A DNA stretch of 64,000 nucleotides from Leptolyngbya sp. CCY15150 (GCF_016888135.1 NZ_JACSWB010000172.1:62001-126000), one strand, 5' to 3'; counted from the first letter of the stretch, positions 19,838-29,786 are shown. A program made the numbers and translations. Notes: a model not told the origin generated them from the letters alone.

Positions 19838-21352
19838 ATGAAGGCAATTATGCTGTTGGGAACGCTTTCCCGATCGGGAAAATCGCTGCTGGTGACGGCC
19901 TTGTCCCGAATTTTGGTTCGCCAAGGCTGGCGAGTTGGCCCCTTTAAGGCCCAAACCTGTGGGGTGAGCACGTACTTTACATCGAGCGGTGGCGAAATTG
20001 GCTATGCGCAGGCGGTGCAGGCCTGGGCAGCCCAAACCCTGCCACGGGTGGATATGAATCCCATCGTCCTCAAGCTTCAAGATGCAGCGATCGCCCGCGT
20101 GGTGTTTGCTGGCAAAACGGCAATTGGTGAAATTAATCTATCGGACTATTATCCGCAGCACCATGAAGCAGCATGGCGGGTAATTCAAGACGCCTTGCAT
20201 CGACTCAAAGATGAGTTTGATGTGCTGGTCTGCGAAGGAGAGGGGACACCGTCAGAGCTGCCGATTAAACCCTACGATGTTTCTAATTTTCGGGTAGCTC
20301 AGTCCCTTGATGCAGCAGTTTTTTTGGTGGTTGACCTAGAGCGAGATGGAGCGTTTGCGCAAGTTTTAGGAACCCTGGAAACTCTGGAACCTGACGAGCG
20401 ATCGCGGGTAGCGGGACTCATCCTCAACAAGGTTCACGGATCGCGATCGCTGCTGCAATCCACCATTCAAACCCTGGTAGAGCGCACAGGCATTCCGGTG
20501 GTGGGTACGATTCCCTACCTCGACCAAAACTTTCCTGCCATTGAATCTCTTTCCTTAATTGATCATCGTACCCACGATAGCGGTCGCGAAGTCAATATCT
20601 CGATTATCAAGCTACCGCGAATTTCTAACCTGACGGACTTTGATCCCCTGCGATCGGAGTCCAGCGTTTCTCTGCGCTACGTAGGTTTGAAGGAAACCCT
20701 GGGCTATCCTGATGCGGTGATTATCCCCGGCTCCAAATCTACCATCGCTGATTTGCTAACCCTGCAGCGCACTGGCATGGCTGAACAATTGCAAAACTAT
20801 GCAGCGGCGGGTGGCACTGTCTTGGGGATTTGTGGTGGCTTTCAAATGATGGGTAAGCTATTGGCAGATCCGGAGGGCATTGAAGGTCAGGAAGGACGCT
20901 TTAAGGGACTAGAACTTATTCCCTTGAAAACAGTGATTACTTCCCAAAAAACAGCGAGGCAGCGATCGGTGACCTCTAACTATCCCCAGGCAGGATTGCC
21001 GGTGGTGGGCTATGAGTTCTGCCAAGGACGTAGTCACACTTTGGATAAAGATGTTAATGAAACCGGTGAGTCACCTTTTACCGCCTTATTTGACGATCGC
21101 AATCTAGGCGTCGTAGACAACGCTCAGCTTCTCTGGGGCACGCATCTCCATGGCTTATTCGATAATGGCCCATGGCGACGCACCTGGCTGAACCGTCTGC
21201 GCCAACAGCGCGGGCTGTCCTCCTTACCTACAGGCATCTCCAACTACCGCGAACAGCGGGAAATGTTGCTGGATGCGATCGCTGATGTGGGAGAAGCCTA
21301 TCTAGACCTAGGAGCTATTCTCGCTTCCTTGGGTGATGCCAGTCCAGTTTGA
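19838..21352 (+). CDS. cobQ: CobQ-family cobyric acid synthase, divergent motifs
   Basis: 504 residues from ATG 19838 (GGGAGG ribosome site 7 bases upstream). CobQ amidates the side chains of adenosyl-cobyrinic acid a,c-diamide using glutamine. Seen: a P-loop-like GTLSRSGKSLL, GGEIGYAQAVQAWAA, DMNP, and a C-terminal class I glutaminase with nucleophile Cys in LGICGGFQMMG and His in GTHLHGLFDN. Overall length and order match CobQ. However, several stretches that are near-invariant in the family differ: QNMxLN is QTCGVS, EGAGSPAEINL is EGEGTPSELPI, and DxDRGGxF is DLERDGAF. It could be a CobQ paralogue with altered substrate rather than the main cobalamin enzyme. It follows the Npun_F0494-type gene. 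Confidence 0.75.
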   Translation: MKAIMLLGTLSRSGKSLLVTALSRILVRQGWRVGPFKAQTCGVSTYFTSSGGEIGYAQAVQAWAAQTLPRVDMNPIVLKLQDAAIARVVFAGKTAIGEINLSDYYPQHHEAAWRVIQDALHRLKDEFDVLVCEGEGTPSELPIKPYDVSNFRVAQSLDAAVFLVVDLERDGAFAQVLGTLETLEPDERSRVAGLILNKVHGSRSLLQSTIQTLVERTGIPVVGTIPYLDQNFPAIESLSLIDHRTHDSGREVNISIIKLPRISNLTDFDPLRSESSVSLRYVGLKETLGYPDAVIIPGSKSTIADLLTLQRTGMAEQLQNYAAAGGTVLGICGGFQMMGKLLADPEGIEGQEGRFKGLELIPLKTVITSQKTARQRSVTSNYPQAGLPVVGYEFCQGRSHTLDKDVNETGESPFTALFDDRNLGVVDNAQLLWGTHLHGLFDNGPWRRTWLNRLRQQRGLSSLPTGISNYREQREMLLDAIADVGEAYLDLGAILASLGDASPV

Positions 21353-21465
21353 TCTGCCCCCGTTATCCTGAAAACAGGCTGGATAAAATGTCTAGAGTTG
21401 ATCTGGATCGCTCTAGTTATTTTAACGCCAGCAACTTACTTCAATTTTTACACTAAGGGCTGTCT

Positions 21466-22194
21466 ATGCGGATTAAGGTCATTAATGGCAATACGTTTGA
21501 GTTGATGACGCAGGAGATTGATCGCATTGCTCAACAGGTGCGATCGCCCCATGTTGAAATCGTCACCACCCAGCCGCGATCGGGGCCTCAGTCTGTTGAA
21601 AGCTACTATGATGAATATTTAGCTATTCCTGGCATTCTAGAAGAAATTATCTTATCAGGTGATGATTTCGATGCTTTTATTCTGGCCTGCTGGGGTGATC
21701 CGGGCATAGAAGCAGCGCGGGAACTCACCCGTTGTCCGGTGATTGGCGTGGCGGAAGCCAGTATGTATGTGGCCAATATGCTGGCGGCCCGTTGGGGCGT
21801 GGTCACCACCCAGCATCGCACTCTGGATATGATTGAAAAAACGATTCACAAAGCTGGCTTTAGCCATCGCTGCGTCTCTATTCGCACCACGGGCATTCCG
21901 GTAACCCAAACGGAGACCGATCGCCCCGCCACGGTGGATGCCCTGGAGCGAGAGATCCGGGATGCCATGGCCAGCGATCGCCTCGAAGCTGTCTGTCTCG
22001 GCTGTGCTGGCATGGCGGGGCTAGATCATGAACTGGAAGCCCGGCTGGGCATTCCGGTGATTGATGCTGTCGCAGCGGCGGTGAAACTAGCGGAGGCGGT
22101 GGTGGGGCTGAAGAAATATACCAGTAAAGCCCTCACCTACCAGCCGCCCGACCCCAAGCCCATCCTGGGTTATCCCGATCATATGCAGCCCTAG
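21466..22194 (+). CDS. Asp/Glu/hydantoin racemase family protein
   Basis: 242 residues. Family hallmarks: N-terminal MRIKVINGNT, FDAFILACWGDPG carrying the first catalytic Cys, CPVIGVAEASMYVA, and AVCLGCAGMAGLDHEL carrying the second Cys. The closest layout is HyuE-type hydantoin racemase and related allantoin racemase, which invert a carbon alpha to a carbonyl by a two-cysteine mechanism. The C-terminal 20 residues (KALTYQPPDPKPILGYPDH) look like an extension. The substrate is not known. 113 bases after the cobQ-like gene, same strand; co-transcription is uncertain. Confidence 0.85.
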   Translation: MRIKVINGNTFELMTQEIDRIAQQVRSPHVEIVTTQPRSGPQSVESYYDEYLAIPGILEEIILSGDDFDAFILACWGDPGIEAARELTRCPVIGVAEASMYVANMLAARWGVVTTQHRTLDMIEKTIHKAGFSHRCVSIRTTGIPVTQTETDRPATVDALEREIRDAMASDRLEAVCLGCAGMAGLDHELEARLGIPVIDAVAAAVKLAEAVVGLKKYTSKALTYQPPDPKPILGYPDHMQP

Positions 22195-22295
22195 GCAGCC
22201 CGTCTTGACCATATGCTGATCCCGAATCTGGGCTAAGATTCTGTCATCGTCCCCGTGCTAACCCCTAGGCGATCGGGTATAGCCCACTTTTGTAG

Positions 22296-22390
22296 CCCTC
22301 ACCCTAAATCCCTCTCCCAGAGCGGGAGAGGGACTTTGAATCCAGTCCCCCTTCGCCCTTTTTGGGGAGAAGGGGTTAGGGGATGAGGTC
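22296..22390. repeat. Interspersed repeat of the CCCTCACCC/GGGTTAGGGGATGAGG type
   Basis: Begins CCCTCACCCTAAATCCCTCTCCC and ends GAAGGGGTTAGGGGATGAGG, with two internal hairpins (CCCTCTCCC/GGGAGAGGG and CCCCTTC.../GGGGAGAAGGGG). This is a common cyanobacterial intergenic repeat; a second member is at 60005-60090 and a remnant near 31285-31320. Upstream of the hybrid kinase gene. Confidence 0.7.
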
Positions 22391-22467
22391 ATCGTCCCTG
22401 TGCTAACCCCTCAGCGATCGCTGTCTTCTCTACCGTGACGCTTTCTACGACCTATCCCCGTACGAGC

Positions 22468-25224
22468 ATGGCCCATCTCACCGTTTTATGCATTAGTTCC
22501 CAGAGTAGTCTTGCTGTCCTACTTGAGCAGGAACTATCAAGCATCTGTAAGATCTTGGATGCTGAACTTCTGAACCATGCCAGCCTGGACGTGCGCACGT
22601 TTGACCATTGGCAGGCAGCCCTGGATGTTGTACAAACTTGCCAAGCGGCGGAGCAGGCTATCCCGATCGCCCTCATGGACTGCGTTGAGCCAGACTGGGG
22701 CGATCGCTTCTGGGAGGTGCTGCAGAGCCAGTCTCCGCAAACCGTGGGCATTAGCCTGGTGGAACCCTGCGATTCAGCAGATGCTCTTTTTCAGCGATCG
22801 CCCAGCCATCGTCTGCTGCTGAAACCCTTACACCGTCCTAGCCTGCGCCTTGTCCTACACCAAGCCCTGCGGCAGTATGTGCTGGAAATCCAGCAACAGC
22901 AGCACCATGCGCAGCTAGCCCAGATCAACCAACAGATTGTTCAGCAAATTGAACAGCGCACCCAGGCTCTGGCCGAGCAAACCCACAACCATGCCCAAAT
23001 TTTGCATGAGCAGGCCCAGCTTGAAGAAACCCTGCGGCAGTCGGAGGCTAAGTTCTCCATTGCTTTTCGCGCCAGTCCCGTCATTTTGTCGATTACTGAC
23101 CTCAGCGATCGCCGCTACATTGAAGTCAACAATCGTTTCTTGGAAACCTTTGGCTATGAGCGGGATGAAGTTGTCGGACGCACTACGCTGGAGTTTAATA
23201 ACTGGAATAACCTAGACTCCCGCGAGCAATTTCGCCAACTGCTGCAAGAACAGGGGGTGGTGCGGGGGCAGGAGCATGAGTTTGTCACCAAGTCGGGGCA
23301 AATTATTACCGGCATCGTCTCCGCCGATATTATTCCAGTCAACGGTAATCCCTGCATTTTGTCGGTGATTGAAGATATTACGCAGCGCAAGAAAATTGAG
23401 CAGGCGCTGAAGCAGGCGGAGCTGAACTATCGCAGCATTTTTGAAAACGCCGTTGACGGTATTTTCCAAACGACGACCGATGGGCGATATTTAGCAGCCA
23501 ATTTAGCCTTGGTGCAGCTCTACGGCTATGCCACCACGGAGGAATTTCTAGAGTCGCAGTTCAATGCTTCGGATTTGTATAGTCATCCCAATCGACGGGC
23601 GGAGTTTCTGGCCATTCTCCACCAAGAGGATCTGATCGCCAATTTTGAGTCTGAAATCCGTCGCCGCGATGGTAGCCATGTGTGGATTTCGGAAACGGCA
23701 AGAGTGGTGCGGGATGCCAACGGAGACATTCTCTATTACGAAGGGCTGGTGCGGGATATCAGCGATCGCAAGCGGGCTGAACTAGCGCTGCAGGCCGCGA
23801 AGGAGTCGGCAGATGCGGCCAACAAGGCCAAGAGTGAGTTTTTGGCCAATATGAGCCATGAGCTACGGACGCCTCTCAATGCCGTGATTGGCTTCACTCA
23901 AATTATGCTGCGGGACAGCAGTATTTCTAATGAGCATCGAGAAAATCTGGAAATCATTCATCGGGCCGGTGAACATCTCCTAGATTTGATCAATGATGTG
24001 TTGGAAATGTCCAAAATTGAGGCAGGCAAGACGGTGCTGTCCTCCGATAATGTTGACCTCTACGGGTTATTAGAAGCGCTGCACACCATGATGCAACTGC
24101 GGGCAGAGGGGAAAGGGTTGGATCTCAACGTGGCGATCGCCCCGGATGTGCCACGCTATGTCAACACCGACCAGCGCAAGCTCCGCCAAGTGTTGCTCAA
24201 CCTGCTGAGTAATGCCATTAAATTTACCGAAGCAGGCTGTGTGACCCTGCGCGCCTGGGTGCCATCGAAGCCCAAGCTCACCTCACCGCCAACCCCTTGG
24301 ATGATTCAGTTTGAGGTGATCGATACGGGGGTAGGCATTGCCGACCATGAACTCGATTTCTTGTTTGAAGCCTTTGCCCAAACCGAAAGTGGGAGGCTGT
24401 CTAACCAGGGGACAGGTTTAGGTTTGCCCATTAGCCGAAAATTTATTCAGCTCATGGGCGGGGAAATCACGGTTCGCAGCATCCCCCAACAAGGATCCCA
24501 GTTTCAGTTTTATATTCAAGCTATGCCCGTGAGCGCAACCGATGTGCAGCCCCAGATCTCCGATCGCCGGGTCATTGGCCTCGTACCGGGTTTGCCCCAA
24601 TACCGCATTTTGGTGGTGGATGATAAGTGGGAAAATCGTCAACTGCTGATGAAGCTACTCACCCCCATTGGCCTGCTGGTGCGGGAGGCAGAGCATGGCC
24701 AGACAGCGATCGCCATCTGGGAAGAATGGGATCCCCATCTCATTTGGATGGATATGCGGATGCCGGTGATGGATGGCTATGAGGCCACCAAGCAAATTCG
24801 CGCATCCCTTAAAGGACAGGCGACGGTGATTCTGGCCTTGACGGCCAGCGCCCTAGAAGAGGAAAAACTTGTGGTACTATCCGCAGGTTGCAACGACTTT
24901 GTCCGTAAGCCGTTTCGAGAAGCTGATTTATTTAGCAAAATGGCAGACTACCTGGGTCTGCGCTACGTTTACGAAGAGCAGGCGATCGCCCCCCCAGCAA
25001 CCCTGGATCCCCTCGATCTCACCCCTGAAGACCTATCGGTGATGCCCCCCACCTGGGTTCAGGAGCTATACACCGCCGCCCGCAGCGGTGATGATGAATA
25101 CCTGCATGGTCTCATTCAGGACATTCCATCCTGCCATGCCTCCCTGATTAACGGACTGACTGATCTGACCAACAATTTCCACTTCGATCACATTACTCAA
25201 TTGGCCAGCTTGCAGCATGACTAG
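22468..25224 (+). CDS. Hybrid sensor histidine kinase (REC-like, PAS-PAS, HisKA-HATPase, REC)
   Basis: 918 residues from ATG 22468; an in-frame GTG at 22435 is possible, and neither start has a clear ribosome site. Order: an N-terminal receiver-like domain without a clear phosphorylation Asp (about 1-130), a coiled coil (140-190), two PAS domains (about 195-445), HisKA with His464 in NMSHELRTPLN, HATPase with N box NLLSNAIKFTE, DTGVGI and GTGLGLPIS, and a C-terminal receiver with Asp762 in WMDMRMP and Lys in RKPF. The 70-residue tail resembles a short HPt-like helical region but lacks an obvious His motif. The stop overlaps the start of the REC-GGDEF gene by eight bases, so the two probably act in one signalling chain. 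Cytosolic: no membrane segment. Confidence 0.92.
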   Translation: MAHLTVLCISSQSSLAVLLEQELSSICKILDAELLNHASLDVRTFDHWQAALDVVQTCQAAEQAIPIALMDCVEPDWGDRFWEVLQSQSPQTVGISLVEPCDSADALFQRSPSHRLLLKPLHRPSLRLVLHQALRQYVLEIQQQQHHAQLAQINQQIVQQIEQRTQALAEQTHNHAQILHEQAQLEETLRQSEAKFSIAFRASPVILSITDLSDRRYIEVNNRFLETFGYERDEVVGRTTLEFNNWNNLDSREQFRQLLQEQGVVRGQEHEFVTKSGQIITGIVSADIIPVNGNPCILSVIEDITQRKKIEQALKQAELNYRSIFENAVDGIFQTTTDGRYLAANLALVQLYGYATTEEFLESQFNASDLYSHPNRRAEFLAILHQEDLIANFESEIRRRDGSHVWISETARVVRDANGDILYYEGLVRDISDRKRAELALQAAKESADAANKAKSEFLANMSHELRTPLNAVIGFTQIMLRDSSISNEHRENLEIIHRAGEHLLDLINDVLEMSKIEAGKTVLSSDNVDLYGLLEALHTMMQLRAEGKGLDLNVAIAPDVPRYVNTDQRKLRQVLLNLLSNAIKFTEAGCVTLRAWVPSKPKLTSPPTPWMIQFEVIDTGVGIADHELDFLFEAFAQTESGRLSNQGTGLGLPISRKFIQLMGGEITVRSIPQQGSQFQFYIQAMPVSATDVQPQISDRRVIGLVPGLPQYRILVVDDKWENRQLLMKLLTPIGLLVREAEHGQTAIAIWEEWDPHLIWMDMRMPVMDGYEATKQIRASLKGQATVILALTASALEEEKLVVLSAGCNDFVRKPFREADLFSKMADYLGLRYVYEEQAIAPPATLDPLDLTPEDLSVMPPTWVQELYTAARSGDDEYLHGLIQDIPSCHASLINGLTDLTNNFHFDHITQLASLQHD

Positions 25225-26614
25225 CGCTCCTCACTCCTCCGCCAAGGCTGACATCCTTGTGGTAGACGACCAACCGGATAACATTCGTCTCCTGTCAACC
25301 TTGCTCATTGAACAGGGTTACAAAGTTCGCAAGGCAACCAACGGCGAGATGGCTCTCAATGCCATTGATATTCGCCTGCCAGACTTGATCTTGCTCGACA
25401 TTAACATGCCCAGCCTAAATGGGTATGAGGTTTGCAGGTCGCTCAAAGCCAATCCTAAAACCAGTCACATTCCCGTGATTTTCCTTAGCGCCCTCGATGA
25501 CAGCCTCGATAAGGTGCGTGCGTTCCAGGTGGGGGGATCGGACTATGTCAGCAAGCCATTCCAGGTGGAAGAGGTGCTGGCCCGGTTGGAAAACCATCTC
25601 ACCATTCAGCGGCAGCGGCAGCAGCTCTGTGAACAGAATACTCGCCTGCAGCAGGAAATTGAAACGCGGCAGCAGACGGAGGAAATTCTTTATCAATCTC
25701 GGGCGCTGCTGGCGAGTGTGTTAAACAGTTCCCTAGACGGGGTTGGCGCGGCCCAGTCGGTGCGCGATCGCTTGGGAGAAATTGCCGATTTTCGTTGCTT
25801 GGTGGTCAACCCCGTTGCGGCACGGCTGGTGGGACAACGGCGCGAAGATCTCACCGGCAAATTACTGCTGCGATCGCTGTTGGATAAGGTCGATAGTGCA
25901 TTATTCCCGTCCTTGGCCAACGTGGTCGAAACCGGACAGGTGCTAGAGCGCGAACTCTACCATGTCTACGAAGGCATTGAAACCTGGTTCCAACTGGTGT
26001 CTGTCAAACTAGGGGATGGCTTTGCGGTTACCTTTCGAGACATCACCCGCCAAAAGCAATCGGAAATGGAATTGCAGATGGCGAATCTAGAGCTACAGCG
26101 CTTAGCGAATCTGGATGGTCTCACCCAGTTGGCCAACCGCCGTCGATTTGATGCTTACCTCGATCAAGAATGGCGACGGCTGCGACGGGAACAACTGCCG
26201 CTGTCGTTGATTGTCTGCGATGTGGACTACTTCAAATCCTACAACGATCGCTATGGACACCAAGCAGGCGATGATTGCCTGAAGCGGATCGCCCAAGCCT
26301 TAACCGCGACGATTCGCCGACCGGCAGATCTAGTCGCCCGCTACGGAGGTGAAGAGTTGGCGATTATTCTTCCCAATACCAGTGAAGTGGGTGCCATCCA
26401 TGTGGCCCAGCAAGTGTCAGCAGCGATCGCCCAGTTGCAAATTCCCCATGCCGATTCCAGCGTCAGTGCCCACGTAACTGCCAGTATGGGCATTGCTAGC
26501 TTCATTCCCTCCGAGGAGCGATCGCCCCATAGTCTTTTTGCGGCGGCGGATCAGGCCCTCTATGCAGCGAAACAACAGGGACGCGATCGCTACTGTCTAG
26601 CGTCTCAAACCTAG
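25217..26614 (+). CDS. Response regulator with GGDEF diguanylate cyclase output
   Basis: 465 residues; the ATG overlaps the kinase stop by eight bases (translational coupling likely). Receiver (about 10-130) with Asp61 in LLDINMP and Lys in SKPF; coiled linker; a PAS-like region (about 165-285); GGDEF domain (about 295-460) with GGEEL at 377-381, an active-form signature. An RPAD inhibitory I-site lies five residues before it. This predicts a phosphorylation-controlled cyclic di-GMP synthase subject to product inhibition. The output is cyclic di-GMP, controlling motility or attachment in cyanobacteria (inference for this strain). Confidence 0.93.
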   Translation: MTSAPHSSAKADILVVDDQPDNIRLLSTLLIEQGYKVRKATNGEMALNAIDIRLPDLILLDINMPSLNGYEVCRSLKANPKTSHIPVIFLSALDDSLDKVRAFQVGGSDYVSKPFQVEEVLARLENHLTIQRQRQQLCEQNTRLQQEIETRQQTEEILYQSRALLASVLNSSLDGVGAAQSVRDRLGEIADFRCLVVNPVAARLVGQRREDLTGKLLLRSLLDKVDSALFPSLANVVETGQVLERELYHVYEGIETWFQLVSVKLGDGFAVTFRDITRQKQSEMELQMANLELQRLANLDGLTQLANRRRFDAYLDQEWRRLRREQLPLSLIVCDVDYFKSYNDRYGHQAGDDCLKRIAQALTATIRRPADLVARYGGEELAIILPNTSEVGAIHVAQQVSAAIAQLQIPHADSSVSAHVTASMGIASFIPSEERSPHSLFAAADQALYAAKQQGRDRYCLASQT

Positions 26615-26664
26615 GGCGATCGCCCATCCCAAGGCCCATTCCAGAGCGATCGCTTACCTGTCTA

Positions 26665-27063
26665 TCATGAGTCAAGCGATCGCTCTTTGATAGCGACTCC
26701 CATGACCTTCACTCGACCACCAAAAGGAAGCGCTGCTGCCTGATAGATTGTCCTAGCGGGTCGTCGATCTTCTGGAAATAGATCAGCGTATAGCTTATTG
26801 ACTTCCGCTACGTCATTGAGGTCAATAAAGGCAATATCAATAAAGGTGAGATCGTCTACGGAGAAGTCTGCAGCTCGAAGGGCGGCGAAAAGGTTACTAA
26901 AAGCCCGCTCGGCTTCATCGCGGACGGTACCTGGAATATAGTCACCAGACTCGTTAATGGAAAGTTGACCACTGAGATAACAGATATTATCTACAACGAC
27001 GGCATGGCTAATAGGCGAAGACCATTGGGGTAAACCGTCACCATGCATCACAAATTTGCGCAT
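26665..27063 (-). CDS. RidA family protein
   Basis: 132 residues from ATG 27063 (MRKFVMHGDGLPQW). An upstream ATG at 27111, 48 bases back, has an AGAGAG ribosome-like site and cannot be excluded. RidA-fold features: AVVVDNICYLSGQLSI, AFSNLFAALRAADFSVDDL, and RPARTIYQAAALPFGGRVKV with the conserved Arg that binds the carboxylate of imines. The Glu that completes the deaminase site in canonical RidA (VEIE-like) is not present (VKVMGVA), so it may bind rather than hydrolyse enamine/imine intermediates. Convergent with the GGDEF gene. Confidence 0.85.
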   Translation of the reverse strand: MRKFVMHGDGLPQWSSPISHAVVVDNICYLSGQLSINESGDYIPGTVRDEAERAFSNLFAALRAADFSVDDLTFIDIAFIDLNDVAEVNKLYADLFPEDRRPARTIYQAAALPFGGRVKVMGVAIKERSLDS

Positions 27064-27442
27064 TGCTCTTTTGCTAAAAAAAGTGCTGTGTAGAGACCTA
27101 TCATACAGCATCAACTCTCTTTCTTTGATTGCATTGGTTTGATACGCCGTTGCTGTCTAACGGTTGAAATGATGTGAGGCGAACCCCTACCGAGCGCGCC
27201 AGAATTTAATGGGTAAGCTAACAAACAACGTCGCTATTTAATTATTGTGCCTATGGAGTAACCTAGGAATTACATCTGTTGCGATCATTGCAACCATTAA
27301 GTAGCCGAGTAGCCAACGCATCTTGCAGATAAGCGATCGCCCTGGGTAGTACAGCAACTCAGTGGAGTGAAGGTAAGTTAAAGGTCACTTCACCATGGGT
27401 GGCTTTTAATTATCTTTTGAACCGAATGATTGGGTTGCAACG
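27064..27442. other. Intergenic region, nothing recognised
   Basis: Contains one HIP1 site and an AT-rich stretch (27215-27300). No ORF, hairpin terminator or RNA gene is visible. It includes the alternative N-terminal 48 bases of the RidA gene. Confidence 0.4.
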
Positions 27443-28036
27443 CTATCTTGGTGCTCTCTGCCAACCTGCTGCAACCGCTTCTGATTCTGAGCAGAACCAC
27501 CTTTCTCCCTTGCTAGGATCAATGATTGTTCCGCTGTAATCTCTCATGCCTGGAACATGATAAAGCCTAGCCCCCGTGGAAATTGAAATATTACCTTTGA
27601 CAACACAGTCTGGTTTTACAATTGATGCAATTGGTGTGGGTGAGCGGCTAGGACTGCTCTGTATCTGAAGCAGAACAATGCCGGCCATAATGACAAGGAC
27701 AAAGAGACCAAGGATAGTTTCGATCAATCCACCTTTCCTTCTTCTCCGCTTGCTTGGCGCACTTCTCTGCTTGTTTGGCGCAGGTTTTACGTTTTGTAAT
27801 GTTGAAGATTGGGAAACAACGCCTTGAATTGCAGCACCAGAAGCACGAGTTTTTCCATCCGATTGAGTGACTAACTCATAGAAAATGGTGTCTCCAACTT
27901 TTGGGCGACGACCCGTTGTTCTTATGGCACTGATATGGAGAAAAACCTCTTCTCCGCTTTCGCTGGGCTTGATAAATCCAAACCCTCTATCATCGTTCCA
28001 CTTTACTAATTGCCCCTTATTCAAACCAGGCTTCAT
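27443..28036 (-). CDS. Cold-shock domain protein with a transmembrane helix and C-terminal sunset-like domain
   Basis: 197 residues from ATG 28036 (GAGGG about 11 bases upstream). Residues about 5-70 are a cold-shock domain: KGQLVKWNDDRGFGFIKPSE has the RNP1-like aromatic patch, then VFLHISAI (RNP2). A basic linker (KRRRRKGG) precedes one hydrophobic helix (ETILGLFVLVIMAGIVLLQI). The C-terminal 60 residues (GARLYHVPGMRDY, GERWFCSESEAVAAGW) match the small sunset-type domain found at the end of secreted nucleases. This predicts an RNA/ssDNA-binding domain in the cytosol tethered to a periplasmic or lumenal domain. No HIP1 sites in the gene. Function unknown. Confidence 0.8.
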   Translation of the reverse strand: MKPGLNKGQLVKWNDDRGFGFIKPSESGEEVFLHISAIRTTGRRPKVGDTIFYELVTQSDGKTRASGAAIQGVVSQSSTLQNVKPAPNKQRSAPSKRRRRKGGLIETILGLFVLVIMAGIVLLQIQSSPSRSPTPIASIVKPDCVVKGNISISTGARLYHVPGMRDYSGTIIDPSKGERWFCSESEAVAAGWQRAPR

Positions 28037-28189
28037 GAAAAACTTTACCCTCAAATCGCCTGAGCATCTCAGCCAGAAAAACTTGCTCCATGTATGCCTG
28101 GAAATCTAATGGACAGTTGTCATGCACCGTCCCAACCAAAAGCTAAGCAGCTCAACTGTTGTTTATGCTGAATGTATCCTCTCAGGTCA

Positions 28190-28312
28190 TCATAACATCC
28201 CTCATCAGGTCAAATAGCTAGACCATAGTTGAATGCTCTTCAACTGATGCGGGCTAGGCTGAAAATTATCCGTATAGCAGTATTCTTTAGGCTGTTATGC
28301 AGATGCTGTTCT
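28190..28312 (+). repeat. Diverged direct repeat, left copy (partner 29989-30110)
   Basis: About 120 bases with the blocks CATCATAACA, CAAATAGCTAGAC, TAGTTGAA, GCGGGCTAGGCTGAAAAT, CGTATAGC and GCAGAT in the same order and spacing as at 29989-30110. The pair brackets the histidine kinase gene at 28519-29643. The rest of 28037-28518 holds no gene. Confidence 0.75.
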
Positions 28313-28518
28313 GTCCTATGGATGATGTCATAGCTACACCCCTCCCAGGAAAATTGGTTGCTCCTTTATCCATGGAATCATATTGCTGGAGTTGGTTAAT
28401 ACGCATTGGTTTCTTAGGAGGATGCGTGATGCTGCGCTAGAGCATTCTACGAGATGGGCGATCGCCCTTGAAATACCGACTATTATGCTGAAGTTCTTTG
28501 CCTAACCGGGCGTTGCCG

Positions 28519-29643
28519 CTACCTTTGTCGTCCGGGGAGCGTAAACCGGAATATTGAGCCGACACCGAGTTCGCTCTCTAAGGTCACGACCCCGTCGTGC
28601 GCTTCGACAAACGTTTTAACGATGGCGAGACCCAGCCCAAAACCTCCTTTCTTATCGGGATCTGTTTCGTGTTTCTCGAACACGGTCTGGCAGCGCTCCG
28701 GCGAGATCCCGCCCCCATTGTCTTGAACGAAACACTCAACATCACCTGCCACACCTATCTCACGCGCACCGATGATGACTTCCCCGTGCGGCGTATAGGC
28801 GATCGCGTTGGAGATCAGGTTTTGGAAAATCCGTCTCACCAGGCTGGCATCAGCGTAGGCGACAAAATCCTCGGGTACGGTATTGGTCAGGCGAGTGGTG
28901 CTTGTCCCGTCAACGGGGTAGAGGTCATGGATGAGGACTTCGACCAAGGGCCACAGATCAAAGTTCCGGCGCGCCAACTTAACGCCGACCTCGGGTACCA
29001 AATTGGTGTTCTCCTTGATGACCTTACTGATTAACTCTTCTAGGTGGTGAACATTCCGGTTGAGAATCTTGATCATCTGTGTAGCTTGTGGCGCTTCGGT
29101 ACAATCCCGAGCAAGGAGCTTTTCGAGAACCCGCGCGGAAAGCGCAATGGCATTCAGGGGCGTGCGCAGGTCATGGGCTACGAACGATAAATACTGCTCT
29201 CGCTGCCGTTGCACCTCGACTGCCTTATGGGTAGCAAATGACTGCACAGCCGACCCGATCGCTCCATCGAGGACGCGGTTGAGAACATGGAACGGCCTTC
29301 CCTGTATGCTCAAACCATTCCGATCGGCTAGGTCGTGGATACAGCCGCGCAGGATGTTGTATTCGGCAACCACCTCCTCAATATCGAAGGCGTCTTTGGC
29401 CCGCTGCAAGCCGTGGGTGGATGGACTGTCGCCGACAAGGGCTTGGGCGATCGTCTCGCTTGACCCGACTCGGAGGGCGGTTGCAAGTTCTGTCAGCAGA
29501 TGGGGCATGTGATCGTTGAGGTTCGGCACGTCGAGATCCCGCGCTGCTGGGAGTGTCCGGACTTGGGCCCGCCACTCAGCAAGCAAGGCGTCGCGCTTGT
29601 GATCGATAAGCTGTGCAAGTTCGCCGATGATGTTCATAGCCAT
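28519..29643 (-). CDS. Sensor histidine kinase with RsbRD-like N-terminal region
   Basis: 374 residues; GGAGGG lies 4 bases before the ATG at 29643. The N-terminal helical region (about 1-150, [18 protein letters not shown]..., LGHL-type [22 protein letters not shown]) resembles RsbRD-type input domains. HisKA carries the phospho-acceptor in [11 protein letters not shown]; HATPase has [21 protein letters not shown] and [10 protein letters not shown]. No membrane segment, so cytosolic. An orphan: no response regulator is adjacent. It sits in a gene-poor region bracketed by diverged direct repeats, with a MITE-like element upstream, which suggests past mobility (inference). Confidence 0.88.
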   Translation of the reverse strand: MAMNIIGELAQLIDHKRDALLAEWRAQVRTLPAARDLDVPNLNDHMPHLLTELATALRVGSSETIAQALVGDSPSTHGLQRAKDAFDIEEVVAEYNILRGCIHDLADRNGLSIQGRPFHVLNRVLDGAIGSAVQSFATHKAVEVQRQREQYLSFVAHDLRTPLNAIALSARVLEKLLARDCTEAPQATQMIKILNRNVHHLEELISKVIKENTNLVPEVGVKLARRNFDLWPLVEVLIHDLYPVDGTSTTRLTNTVPEDFVAYADASLVRRIFQNLISNAIAYTPHGEVIIGAREIGVAGDVECFVQDNGGGISPERCQTVFEKHETDPDKKGGFGLGLAIVKTFVEAHDGVVTLESELGVGSIFRFTLPGRQR

Positions 29644-29786
29644 GAACCCTCCGCTGACGCGATTAGTTGAGACTGCCTCTTCCGCTTAACTGCTCGTTGT
29701 ACTGAATATATAGCGGTCATCCATTCAGTTGAGACGGCAAATCCCCGCGCTCTGGCAGCTATACAGACCAAACCCGCCTACACGGG

